DNA of 64,000 bases, taken from the NCBI RefSeq assembly GCF_040802235.1, contig NC_133161.1, positions 45,559,001 through 45,623,000 of the forward strand, given 5' to 3'. Source of the stretch: Manis javanica (lineage: Eukaryota > Chordata > Mammalia > Pholidota > Manidae). The notes beneath the pieces are model-generated. The model did not search any database. It had not been told where the DNA came from and saw nothing but the letters and a program-made list of their open reading frames with translations. This document shows, piece by piece, positions 31,201 through 38,300 of the stretch (within the stretch, counting starts at the first letter, position 1; every line of letters starts with the position of its first letter). The translations under genes and the position numbers were made by a program.

Positions 31201-33932
31201 AATCTTCTAATGTGATTTATTATATCTATATTATATATGATTAATTAAAACTCTGGTCTATACTTTGTAGTCTGGGCCATAATCACACCACACTAAACAC
31301 TACACAACACGGCAAATCATTCTTCAGTTATTACAGTAGGATGATTTAAACAGGATAATAATTTACAAGATGGCTTTGAATAATCTTGTGCTTTGGAAAC
31401 TTCCAGTGCATGCTTCTAAATACATGATCTCCTAATATATGACTGTTCACTAAAACCATGTCACTTCTGGCATGTGAGGATTGCCCAGTTGCTTCTACTA
31501 CATTAAGGAGGTAAAGATTACAAGGTAGCCAGTCTGAATTCTTTCTTACCTGCTGCATCCCTCTGGCCTGCTGGTCGCAACACAGGAAAGCCACCAGCAA
31601 ATAGATCTCCCAGGGCTGGGGGTGTGCCTCCACTTCTTGAGTTTGCAGAACTTCGTCCTTCTTTGTTGGTTCCTTTAGAACCTTTAGAGAGAAGAAGCAA
31701 GTGGACAAGGACTGTGAGCAGAGCTGAGCAGCTAATTCTCACCCCAGACCATGGTCTAACACTGCACACTGCCTGGGGAAGCCTTCCCATTCTCCCACCT
31801 CCAATGTCAATGTTCCCATTGGCATCTTTCCCAGACACCTCTGCCTTGATACCCTGCAGATTCACGCTCAGGCCTGCCTGTTACCCTCTCCAGACCTACC
31901 AAAGAACTACCCATGGCTGACAACCCCGAGAAGACCAAAACAAATACTGTCATTTTGTAGATGACAATGAGGGATATTGGTGACACCTTTCAAGTAAGAA
32001 AACCCAAACATTGTAGGTGTAAACTGGGCCTAAGTTCAGCTCAACTGTTATTGTGGAAGGACTTGACAAATTTGAAAACCCATAGATTTAATTCAGTCAG
32101 TAATCTTAACTTCTTGTCCACAGAGCCTGGCCCAGAACCATAAACAGGAAGAAAAGGTCTGGAATGATTTGTGCTTTGACATATTCCTTCTCTGTTTCCC
32201 CCCAGCTCTCATTCCACAAGGCCTGCAGAATTTTCTTCTGTGGAAGAGAAAATTCATGAACCCCTAAGGTGAGGTGTCACTAATTACAGCCTCCCAGGTA
32301 TGTGTAATTTCCAGCTATATAAAATGAGCAGACATTCAGCTTAGAGAAAAATTCCTGGCAGACTTTCACCACCTGAAGCTAGTATGCATGGAAATTAAGG
32401 TACAGTGCCCTCCGGTTGGTAAATATGGCCAAATAATTCTAAGTGTTAACATTATATATTACCTACTCACTGGAATGCTAAGGAAGCAAATGTTTCAATA
32501 AATGGACTTAGCTGTTAATTGGGCTTAACCGATTAGTGGGTTTAACCAAAAACTAAATTTTATTGTAATTATTGAAAATATTTCTTATAATAATTTGTTT
32601 ATAGTTGTGTATTAACATATATGACTGTATACTAGATATAATTATAGTTTTAGGACTATCTTTGAGAATGACTACCATGCACATCACTGAAAAATAGATG
32701 AAGACAGAGTAATATCTTACATTGATAGATAGATACGCACCTGTTATTTCAACCTTCAAAATACTAATAAAAAAAAAAGATATTCCTATCTCCCCCATTT
32801 TGCAGATGAGCAAACATGGGCCTCAGAGAGGTTCCCTGATTTGCCTGGTAGCAGAATCAGAACTCAACATGGGTCGTATGGCCCAAGCACAGAGCTCCTT
32901 TTACTGTTATCACACTAGAAGACATAGAAAGCTGCAGTCATATGACCCTGTGAGATAATTCTGAATAAATCTTCCTCTTTGTGAACAACAAAAATTTTGC
33001 ATATTTAAATTTGAGACTTTAACTTTTCTCTCATAGAGTTGAAGGACTAGGCTGCCATAGGGTAACTGAACTTTAACTGTTACTGCACAATGGCTAAAAA
33101 AAAAGTGGCACAGCCAGGCAATGAAATGCTATTTAACAATAAAAGGGAGTAAAATACTGGTAAATGCTACAACATGGATGACCCTTGAAAACATTAATAC
33201 TAAGTGAAAGAAGCTGGTCACAAAAGGCCATGTATTGTATGATTTAATTTACATGAAATATCCAAAATAGGCAAATCCATAGAGATGAAAAATAGATTTA
33301 GTGGTTGCCAGGGGCTGGGGGAGGAAGGAGAGGGGAGTGATTGCCAGTGGGCCTGGGGCTTCCTTTAGAGATGATGAAATGTTATGGAACCAGAGGTGAT
33401 GGTGGCAACTGCATTGTGAGTGTGGAAATGTTACTGAATTGGACATTTTAAATAGTCAACATGGTGAATTTTATATTATGTATTTTATCCCAATTTTTAA
33501 AAAGTTACCTCACCATGAGGCCATGGGTGTTTTTTTTTTTTTTGGTCTGTTTTGTTTTGTTAAGCATTAGAAGAGTGATGAAAGATACGCTATAAACCAT
33601 CTGCAGACCTGAGACCTGGAAGGCAAGTTCTGATTCTCACCCCCATGTGACCTGTACAGTGAGCAGGTCTGATGGCCCAATGTGTGTCCTGGGTAACAAA
33701 TGTGGCCCCTGTCCCAAGCAAGTCAGGGGTGTCTGGCTGAGTGGGCCTCACGTGGCCAGCCCTTGGCTCACAGCAGGCCTGGCCTGGCTGCTCACTTACC
33801 CTCGATTTGGGGGGCGCTTCGGTCATTGATCTGAGTGACTTTTCGTAGCAGGGTTCCTTGCTGGATATCAGCCAGCAGCGCGCTCCGATTGCTGGGATCT
33901 GCCTTTCTCAAGCTGGAAGTGTCTGGGCTTAC
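7229..33932 (-). CDS. WIPF3: WIPF3 (WAS/WASL-interacting protein family member 3; CR16), seven exons, 5'-incomplete
   Basis: Spliced coding sequence on the minus strand: 33932-33800, 31681-31550, 26724-25990, 23220-23074, 22092-21991, 9294-9218, 7252-7229. All internal borders are AG/GT and every junction keeps frame, giving 449 codons plus TGA. Domain order matches the WIP family: WH2 actin-monomer-binding segment (SALLADIQQGTLLRKV), a linker (ALGDLFAGGFPVLR), a long polyproline region suited to profilin and SH3 binding, then a C-terminal WASP-binding motif (FESKF...FPPPDEY...KIYPSKIPR) and the short tail LSLKTLR. Human WIPF3 is about 483 residues, so only about 30 N-terminal residues (a polyproline start) are missing, in an exon not found before position 64000. 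Known role of the family: binds and stabilises N-WASP and organises actin; CR16 is enriched in brain and testis. The frame appears intact. Confidence 0.95.
7253..9217 (-). other. WIPF3: WIPF3 last intron
   Basis: About 2 kb, with donor gtaatg at 9217-9212 and acceptor ccacag at 7258-7253. It contains a plus-strand MIR (7941-8152) and a diverged old repeat of uncertain class at about 8165-8350. A strong unused-looking acceptor (tttttcccctcag) sits at about 9101-9113. Nothing else was recognised. Confidence 0.75.
7941..8152 (+). repeat. MIR SINE
   Basis: It reads through the MIR layout: ggagcactggacaaggagtcagaggtctgag, then gtgaccctggacaagtttctt and the degraded tail gtgagataacacaggc...gcaaagaactatatacc. 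Nearly full length and old. Confidence 0.75.
9218..9294 (-). CDS. WIPF3: WIPF3 penultimate coding exon
   Basis: Acceptor gtttctttcag, then 77 bases in phase 1 that complete the serine of PRS and encode RTPGPWLHAEAAGQSSDDNKGRNSQ in two readable blocks (RTPGPWLHAEAAG and QSSDDNKGRNSQ). The donor is CAG|gtaatg. The human tail reads RTPGPWLQAEAVG and so on, which fixes the identity. It is separated by 12.7 kb from the exon before it. If the donor were not used, translation would stop after seven intronic codons (VMRPSGL). Confidence 0.93.
10440..10760 (+). mobile_element. L1 3' UTR fragment
   Basis: This shares a distinctive 3' UTR with two other places in the window. The shared blocks are actcatagacactgagaagt, a G-rich run, cataagttggtcatggggat, and cttgaaaccaatattaggttg, ending in an A-rich tail. 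The same UTR is found nested at 15379-15639 (plus) and in the U6 chimera at 18986-19317 (minus). This copy is severely 5'-truncated. Confidence 0.8.
11111..11308 (-). mobile_element. MER20 (hAT-Charlie non-autonomous DNA transposon)
   Basis: The plus strand shows the reverse complement of MER20. Recognisable blocks are gagtttcttaacttggc, the ggctgttcagcagcatccctggtctctaccc core, aaaaaatgtcttcgggcagtgccaaatgtc and gaatcccaactttggagaaacac. Old and diverged. Confidence 0.75.
12260..12420 (+). repeat. Probable MIR SINE, diverged
   Basis: It contains gtgaccaggggcaggtcatcctacctctctctgggtttcttcagctgtacatga, which follows the MIR core order (gtgacc, ctctctggg, ttcttcagctgtaca). The match is degraded, so class is likely but subfamily is not claimed. 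Confidence 0.55.
13143..14222 (-). mobile_element. L2 LINE 3' portion (reverse orientation)
   Basis: It begins with the reverse complement of the L2 tail (tcaacaagcagttattgtgtg...gcctggccccattctggg...gggcttacac). It continues for about 1 kb with typical L2 body phrases such as gaagacctctccgac and gactccaaaagttttgg. A 103-codon ORF at 13271-13582 lies wholly inside it and is chance. The element ends against the Tigger at 14230. Confidence 0.7.
14230..14655 (+). mobile_element. Tigger1-type mariner DNA transposon, internally deleted
   Basis: A 426-base element that starts CAGGCAGACCTTGGAGATATTG and ends with the inverted counterpart (aataaaggaagtatgtctg). It is flanked by TA on both sides (14228-14229 and 14656-14657), the mariner/Tc1 target duplication. 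The left 240 bases match the Tigger1 5' end (tatgctattctgtagtctatgaagtgtgcaacagcattatgtc) as I know it. The transposase body is missing, so this is a non-autonomous deletion copy. Confidence 0.88.
15036..16026 (+). mobile_element. Old L1 3' end, split by a nested L1 tail
   Basis: It starts at the ACAATGAGATACCACTTCATACC motif of L1 ORF2. It reads to gtatacatg at 15378, is interrupted, then resumes at 15640 with agaatgtggcatacatgtacaatggaatattattc, continuing to an A-rich tail near 16020. Removing 15379-15639 plus one duplicate restores a continuous L1 order. Confidence 0.85.
15379..15639 (+). mobile_element. L1 3' UTR inserted into another L1, with target-site duplication
   Basis: The insert is a short 3' UTR of the same family as 10440-10760, ending aataaaaaaa. 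The host L1 sequence agaatgtggtatacatg (15362-15378) is repeated as agaatgtggcatacatg (15640-15656), a 17-base duplication with one mismatch. This shows relative age: the host L1 is older. Confidence 0.85.
16452..17015 (-). mobile_element. L1 3' end, reverse orientation
   Basis: On the plus strand it reads as reverse L1: ccattagccattactccc, gtttccagatttcggctattgcaaatagtgctgctgtgaa and gtgtatacccaggagtggaatgatgggtcat, the last two in ORF2. Old, no intact frame. Confidence 0.85.
17865..18087 (+). mobile_element. hAT-type non-autonomous DNA transposon
   Basis: A 223-base element with terminal inverted repeats: cagagatcagcaaa at the left and tttactgacctctg at the right. It contains the familiar ctgtttttgtaaataaggttttattgg and acatattgtctatggc blocks. 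Eight-base flanks gtttgggg (17857-17864) and gtgtaggg (18088-18095) agree at six positions, as expected for an old 8-base hAT target duplication. Confidence 0.75.
18862..18971 (-). mobile_element. L1 3' UTR stub, first insertion at a reused target
   Basis: About 110 bases in reverse (tatagttgatatacaatattatattggtttcaagtatac...gtagttactat), the same L1 tail as in the neighbouring chimera. It is preceded by cccattgattctt (18849-18861) and followed by accactgacttctt, which looks like its own target duplication. Confidence 0.7.
18967..19440 (-). mobile_element. Chimeric U6 snRNA / L1 3' retrocopy with target-site duplication
   Basis: On the minus strand a 108-base U6 copy (19425-19318) runs directly into an L1 3' UTR (19317 to about 19000) ending in an A-rich tail. 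The pair is bounded by one target-site duplication: actataccactgact (18967-18981) and actatcccactgact (19426-19440), with one mismatch. The U6 first base abuts the duplication. A shared duplication around both parts means they were inserted together. Template switching of L1 reverse transcriptase from L1 RNA to U6 RNA is the known mechanism for such chimeras. Confidence 0.85.
19318..19425 (-). pseudogene. U6 snRNA retropseudogene (full length)
   Basis: The minus strand begins GTACTCGCTTCAGCAGCACG. It passes the conserved ACAGAGAAGATTAGCATGG box and ends GAAGCATTCCATATTTTT. Differences from canonical U6 include the second to fourth positions region and a changed GGATGACACGC segment (here GGCGGGACATGC). 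Immediately upstream lies a target duplication rather than a TATA box and proximal sequence element, so a functional RNA gene is unlikely. Confidence 0.85.
19545..19755 (+). repeat. MIR SINE
   Basis: It reads gtgggagcagcactggctctgctcagacatacttgggtttgaa, then gctgtgagtacttaggcaagtca and ctctctgggcctcctttt, in MIR order. Diverged. Confidence 0.65.
21402..21548 (+). mobile_element. MER5A-like hAT-Charlie element
   Basis: It contains ggaatcgcctggcagctttcagaaatactgacacttgggtccc, attctgatttagttgttctagg and tcattctaatgtgtagc, the standard MER5A order (caga-atcacctgg, gggccccaccc, tctgattcagtaggtct). Lies 440 bases from the WASP-binding exon of WIPF3. Confidence 0.65.
21991..22092 (-). CDS. WIPF3: WIPF3 exon encoding the WASP-binding motif
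   Basis: Acceptor tgtgtgcag, then 102 bases in phase 1 and donor gtaagt. Its first two bases finish the aspartate codon begun in the previous exon. It encodes DFESKFTFHSVEDFPPPDEY and KPCQKIYPSKIPR. In WIP family proteins this segment wraps around the N-WASP EVH1 (WH1) domain; the aromatic FxFH, the FPPPDEY core and the basic YPSK end are all present. Length divisible by three with phase 1 at both ends, so skipping would remove WASP binding without breaking frame. Confidence 0.95.
22093..23073 (-). other. WIPF3: WIPF3 intron between exons ending at 23074 and starting at 22092
   Basis: 981 bases with gtaagc donor and tgtgtgcag acceptor. No repeat or other gene recognised. The strand-opposite ORFs here are chance. 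Confidence 0.75.
23074..23220 (-). CDS. WIPF3: WIPF3 exon, proline/serine linker
   Basis: Acceptor cttctctaag, 147 bases, donor G|gtaagc, phase 1 at both ends. It encodes TSGGKLNPPPAPPARSPTTE, then LSSRSQQAPAWIPPQPGG and QLRNGSLHIM, matching human GGKLNPPPAPPARSPTTELSS and LRNGSLHII. It links the polyproline region to the WASP-binding motif. The site APPARSP is a plausible SH3 or kinase target, which is inference only. A 178-codon plus-strand ORF starting nearby (23231) is not supported. Confidence 0.94.
23385..23525 (+). repeat. MIR SINE, 3' half
   Basis: The core gtgcctcagtttcctgatctgtcaaatgggaataatagcac is nearly consensus MIR. It is followed by cctagggttgttgagaggg and catatagtaagtgcacaa. 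Forward orientation. Confidence 0.85.
24335..24545 (-). repeat. MIR SINE (reverse)
   Basis: Reverse MIR layout: atgcaaagcacatttcaggcac, gttattgttattcccatttgtcaaaaaa, ttacacaggagtgggtgg, and atttgaattcagatctctgactctaaagc at the end. Confidence 0.7.
24640..25085 (+). mobile_element. Old L1-like ORF2 remnant
   Basis: Phrases such as ttttgtcccaggaattccctttcagg, cctgccatattatacataataacaaaaaatgg and aacttaaatatctaac match the L1 ORF2 C-terminal region in forward orientation, but highly diverged. Edges are approximate. Confidence 0.5.
25129..25245 (+). repeat. Interrupted (TG)n / G-T rich microsatellite
   Basis: A run of tgtgtgtgtatatgtgtg, an eight-G block, and repeated tgtgtgg and gtgtgtttg units. 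Compound and imperfect. The peptide-like ORFs on both strands here are repeat artefacts. Confidence 0.85.
25650..25775 (-). repeat. MIR SINE (reverse)
   Basis: ctccattttacagatggggagaaggatgcagagaggga and cccagggtcacacagttactaacggc are the reverse complement of the MIR core. About 200 bases from the proline-rich WIPF3 exon. Confidence 0.85.
25990..26724 (-). CDS. WIPF3: WIPF3 large proline-rich exon
   Basis: Acceptor cttgtctcacttccag, 735 bases, donor G|gtaagc; phase 1 at both ends and no stop in frame. It starts GGKTGQAPGSRAPSPRLP, continues through AARTVPPRPGVPAPPPP, and then a dense polyproline stretch. Other landmarks are PPLPPASILSDKVVRPQLAP, LPPCGYPGLN, APPPLPPKSPSFQAQPPK and QLYLQRKRPGRGPG. 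All parallel human WIPF3 in order. Polyproline blocks (PPPPPP and LPPPLPP types) are expected to bind profilin and SH3 domains; PPLPPKSP is a classic SH3 ligand form. It is shorter than human at one polyproline run. The start codon-like GTG inside it is internal. Confidence 0.96.
26505..26562 (+). repeat. G-run tract opposite the polyproline codons (potential G-quadruplex)
   Basis: The template strand of the proline-rich exon carries many GGGG blocks separated by one to five bases (ggggg, ggggtgggg, ggggg, gggggtggggtggg). This follows directly from CCN proline codons but gives strong predicted four-strand potential on the DNA template. A second, weaker block is at 26398-26437. Confidence 0.7.
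29350..29900 (-). mobile_element. L2 LINE 3' portion (reverse)
   Basis: It begins cattccattcaacaaacatttattaccgcttactatgtgccaggcat and gcagtgaacaaaacacagttcctgccttcctggagcttac, the reverse complement of the L2 tail. L2 body text follows (gcagaggcatggtgg, gagtgcttcgggcc). The 152-codon minus ORF here is chance. Confidence 0.7.
30690..31142 (+). mobile_element. LTR-type element (MaLR/ERVL-like), forward
   Basis: The 3' end has the layout cagaattgtaaactaaataaatggtttaaagcccctaagttttaagg, then agcaattcctaactgatacaatgg. This is typical of mammalian ERVL/MaLR LTR ends with an AATAAA signal. The family name is not certain and no internal region is seen. Confidence 0.6.
31550..31681 (-). CDS. WIPF3: WIPF3 exon after WH2
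   Basis: Acceptor ctctctaaag, 132 bases, donor GCAG|gtaaga; phase 1 at both ends. It encodes SKGTNKEGRSSANSRSGGTP, then PALGDLFAGGFPVLRPAGQRDAA in two overlapping readable blocks. Human WIPF3 has the same SKGTNKEGGGSANTRG and LGDLFAGGFPVLRPAGQRD. The LGDLFAGGFP segment corresponds to the conserved GLGGLFQAGMPKLR stretch of WIP. Confidence 0.95.
32785..32890 (-). repeat. MIR SINE (reverse)
   Basis: tatctcccccattttgcagatgagcaaacatgggcctcagagaggttcc and the following gtagcagaatcagaactcaac are the reverse MIR core and box region. Confidence 0.75.
33085..33505 (+). mobile_element. Old L1 3' end
   Basis: Typical L1 tail order: gtaaatgctacaacatggatgacccttgaaaac, taagtgaaagaagctggtcac, agtggttgccaggggctggggg, and ttggacattttaaatagtcaacatggtg with a T/A-rich end. 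Confidence 0.8.
33800..33932 (-). CDS. WIPF3: WIPF3 exon encoding the WH2 domain
   Basis: Acceptor attcccttctag, 133 bases, donor GAGG|gtaagt; starts in phase 0 and ends in phase 1. It encodes VSPDTSSLRKADPSNRSALL, then ADIQQGTLLRKVTQINDRSAP and QIE. The WH2 helix (NRSALLADIQQG) and the LRKV actin-cleft motif are both intact. The family uses this module to bind actin monomers or filaments. Oddly, the exon opens with GTAAGC, itself a donor-like sequence directly after the acceptor AG. This is the most 5' WIPF3 exon I can find. Confidence 0.95.
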
Positions 33933-34639
33933 CTAGAAGGGAATAGGAGGGAGCTTACTGTAATGCCATGTAACTTTGCCGATAAGCCAGATGTCCTGCT
34001 GTAAGGTTTTCCTCCTCTGATTCCGTCTGCCTTGTTTGCCTTACCCTGCACCGTTCCCAAGGGCAATCTCACTGATGCAATTACCTACAGGTGTCTGTGG
34101 AGAGATTCTGGGCCCTGCTTACTCCTCTCCCTGGGAACCTAGAATGGACTCTTTCTTGTCCTCAAACTGCCATAAGTCTTACTTAAGGAGCCCTAAATCA
34201 CAGTCCCTCTTCCTGACTCCTAGGTAAGCCACTCACACGCCCCTGGGCTTCTGTGTGTTCCTGGCCCCTGCTCCAGGTTCTGAATGGTCACCCTGCCTGC
34301 TGTGCCCAGTTCCCTCTTGGACCAAATCCTTTGCTGACTCAGACCTAGCAACAGGAGTTGGTCCTGTCTCCCTGTCTTGCCCTGGGCTATTCTTCTGAGT
34401 GGTACGAAGTCATGCTCAGTCCCCAATGCTCACCATCTCCCTGCTACTGGGTGGCCCATTACATCTCAAAATTGAAGCAGATTCAGGTTTTGAGGGAGGG
34501 ATGGTGGCCTTCATGCCCTCATGAAGCAAAGGGGAGAACTGGGGAGCTCAAGAGAAACTGGGGCCCAGAGGGGTCAGAAAACTAAGAAAGGGAGGGCAGG
34601 GGATTACAGTGAAGGTTTAGTGAGCACCTATTCCTCTGG

Positions 34640-34815
34640 GCCTGGGTGCCTTACGTTAATCCTCACTGCACCTTGTGAGTTTTAAGTGAGGTTGCTCTTA
34701 CTTTACAGATGACAACACTGAGATTATGCAATCATCTGTTCAAGGTCAGAGGATTAAGTTAAAACCCAGATGTGCTGAATTCCAAAGGCCATGTGCTTTT
34801 CACTTTGCAACACTG
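34640..34815 (-). repeat. MIR SINE (reverse)
   Basis: ttacgttaatcctcactgcaccttgtgag, tactttacagatgacaacactgag, then ctgttcaaggtcagaggatta and gtgctgaattccaaaggcca follow the reversed MIR order. Diverged. Confidence 0.65.
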
Positions 34816-35204
34816 TGGCTGTCAAGGATATGTGCCACAGTCAGGATAAATATCCTAGATACTGCTAAAATGCTTCATAAATATGTTCATGAGAACAATT
34901 TTGTCCTAACACTGCAAGTAACACTGAGACCCAACTGTTCCACTTCTGTTAAAAACAAGACAATAGGACTCAAATGGAATCGGTATGCTAAGCCCCAGGT
35001 CATCAAACTAAGACTTAACACTTATCCTTAATAGGATCAATTCTCCCAGAAATGGAATGTTAATTCAGTCAATCAGGAATTTCCTGGCTAGCACTCTCTG
35101 CCTGACAGACTCCTGCCATCCCTAAGGAGAGTGACCTCACTACAACCAGTCCGCTGTTTGCTAGTGTACCTTCCTTGTCCTGGGCTCCTCTGCTTATGAA
35201 GGTC

Positions 35205-35335
35205 TTTGGTTTCATATAACTCCTTGGAGCTCCTTTCTATCTGCTAGATGGGATGCTGGCCGATTAATGAATTGCTGAATAAAGCCAGTAAGATCTTTAA
35301 AATTTGTCCAGTTTAATTTTGTCTTTAACACTCTC
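35205..35335 (-). mobile_element. Unclassified LTR-like repeat, copy 1
   Basis: Shares an ordered series of blocks with 40331-40470: actccttg-agctcc, tctatctgctagatgggatgctg, gattaatgaattgctgaataaagcc, and gatctttaaaatttgtccagtttaattttg. The AATAAAG block read on the plus strand suggests an LTR R-U5 region; strand assignment is uncertain. Confidence 0.5.
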
Positions 35336-38300
35336 ACTGTAGCTTGAGCTGACACCACAGGGGTCTCCATGGGCTGTAAGAACCAGGGAATACCAGAAAG
35401 AACATATGGGGGCTGGTGGCAACGGGAGGGGATGTGTAAGCAGAAGATACAGTCAGGGGTGTCCTCTGCAGTTACAAGGTTCATGCCATGTGAACTGAGC
35501 TGGTTAAACAGTTCTCACAGCAAGAAATATTTCTCACCTGCTGTACAGGGAATACCATGTCTTTGTTTTCAGCATAAACATCACAACTTTGAAGGCCTTT
35601 TCTGACCCCCAATCTAAATAAGGCCACCCCATATTCTCTCTTAGGATACCATATTCCTTCTCCCTCTTTAACTTTCATCACAGTGTATACATTTATATTT
35701 ACCTTTCCTTGTGGAAAATTTTCATTTGTGGCTATGAGTTTAAGGTCCATCACCTTAACAGGACTTTTAGGATAAGGGTCTTGGTGGTTTTGGTCGCCAG
35801 TATATCTCCCGAGAGAACAGGACCTGGCCCCAGATGGGCTCAGTAACTACTTACTGGGTGAATGAGTGCATGAATGAATGAGCAAATATATGAACCAGAC
35901 CCAGGATGTATAATGCACTGCTCTTCCCCCAGGGCATACCTGTGTACCGGGGAGACAGAACATGCATGCAAGGAGTTAAGCCACTAGATAATGCAGTATA
36001 TGACCAGCGTCCACATTCCCAGAGAGGAAGACCAAGGAGAGTTCAGAAATGATCATATTAATCTGGCTGAGCAGGCTGCAAGGAAGCTATGAGATCTTAA
36101 ATGGTCCTTTAAGTGTAGATAGGATTTACAACTCCTTGCTATAGCCATTTCTCTTCAGGAAAGGACAAACCAATATTGCTGACTAGACCATCAGAGACTT
36201 CCAGTGCTACAGACTAGAAACAAACACAATTGCGGTTTTAGCTAGAATGTGCTGTGGGAACATTTTCACTGGCTGACTCTCATTCACTGATGATACATCT
36301 TACATAGGCTCTGAAGGGAACAAGCTTCAGAGTCAGGTTTCTGACCCTGAAAATGTGCTTTTTGAGCCTTTGAGAAGGGCTCATGATGATGGTCAATAAC
36401 AGAGCTCTGAGCACAGGGCCCCAACCCAATGATGCATGTTTTTTAGAAACACATGGATGAATGCACATATAAAGCCGTGTACTTCCCACACAATGCTTTA
36501 AAAAAGTCTCTCTATATAAACCATTAATGCCAGTAAGTCATTTTAAACTGCAAAGTTTAAAGATTTTTAAAGTCCCCTGTCATTTTATTAATAATTAATA
36601 ATAGAAATGCAAGGCCAACAGAAATAGAATCTTAGCTTGAGAGTATGAAAATTTTTGCAAATATCTGGCATTACAATCTCAGACATGTACTTTGGTCATG
36701 GATCAGGGGGACAAAGTACCTTGTAATTTTCTTCTAGTTACAAGATAACACAGTGAATTCTAATGATATCCATGGCCCATGTCAAGTGGTAGGCATGGGA
36801 AAGGCCAGGGTTAGAATAGTGCCTTCTTCTGGGTAAGAATGCAACTGGGAAGATAAGTAAACTCTCTCCCTAACAGTCCCGGGAGAAGCGGGTCATCTCA
36901 CCTAATTTAGACTCGATTTTTAAGTTCATTACCAAAATGCGTCCCCATCTCCTTGACCTTACCCATCCACAGTTAATCAGGTGACTGCTGTGAAGAACGT
37001 TGTACGTCCTAGGAATAATGATTTCAATTTGAGTACTTACTTAGTACAGACCTCAATGCAGTCTTGACTATTCCACATGACAGATTTGTTGACATACATC
37101 TTCCAAGTCAACAGGAAAATATGGCAAGTCACGTCATGTTTACAGGATGCCGTGCAACTTGCCAGACTAAACTGAACGTTCCTTCTTGACTCCTGGGCCT
37201 TCTTTCCTGCTCCACTGTGTGTGCTGAGAATTTTCCACTAGAGGGCTCTCCCTCCCCTGATATCAATAGGGTATCCTTCAATCCTCTTCTGTGAGGTAAA
37301 GGATAACTTCATGGCTAAGGTGACCACATATATTTAGGCTTAATGGGTTTTGTTAAAAAGGGTATCTGGCATATCCATTTGCACTTTGGAAACTGTGTTT
37401 CGCAGTGACAGTTTCTATTTCATCTGCAATATTTATTAGCAATTCAATCATAATTTGTTTCTTAAAAATCTACAACCTTTAAAAGTCTTGTTACTGTGGT
37501 TACAGGATATAAAAAACAGCGAGGAGAAGATTTCCAAATATTCACTGGTCTCTTATTCTATGCAAATCCTGATTATTGTTAACATTTCTAAGAATATAAT
37601 CAAGAGAGAGAAAGCTACTCCTGGACACTTTTCCCACGGCAAATATATTCACCAAACATACTCCCCCCCAGACCCCCTCCAGTCCTGTCCTCACCCCAAC
37701 CTCTCATACACAAAAAAAGAGAACAGAATCTTGCTTCTGAGTTTGCTCTTGTTCTTGCTTAACATTGTTACTGAGTGTGACAATTTGTTGAGTTCCACAA
37801 AGTGTTTGTTGACTCAGTTCTCCTATAGCAAGCTTCAAATGAATAGCTTGGATCCTAAAATGAATGCAACGTAGCTGCATAGTAATGCAAATTAGCCCAT
37901 CCTCCAGCCAGGAAAAACCAGAGCGTACCAGTGAGATTAGAGAAACAAAAATCAAAGGACAGTAACAGAGCTAGTAGTCCTGAGGGGTCAGTCCTTCTCT
38001 CTTGAGCAACTATAAAAGGTTTGGAATACCCATTTGTTCTTTCAACAGATGAGTCCGGCAGGTTTCAAGGTAGTCTGAGGGGCAGGGATGGCAGTCTAGC
38101 CCAGATCAAAACTTTGAAATGCAGTCCTCCTGTATTTGTCACCCTGCCACCCTATGTCCTTACTGCATCTGTCTCATTGATACTGGTTTCTGTGAGGAAA
38201 CACTACTGATAACCTGGTCAGTTAATTCAAATCCACCAAGTCATTTTCCTCTAGGACAATCTACGCCCTATTGATTTTGTACAATGTCAGCCTTGCAGCC

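Larger units (their letters stand above)
26725..31549 (-). other. WIPF3: WIPF3 intron, mostly unique sequence
   Basis: 4.8 kb. Recognised content is a reverse L2 (29350-29900) and a forward LTR-like element (30690-31142). 26725-29340 shows no repeat or exon I can name, and several minus-strand ORFs there lack coding features. Confidence 0.7.
31682..33799 (-). other. WIPF3: WIPF3 intron
   Basis: 2.1 kb, with gtaagt donor and ctctaaag acceptor. Contains a reverse MIR (32785-32890), an old forward L1 tail (33085-33505) and a poly-T run near 33530. Nothing else recognised. Confidence 0.75.
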
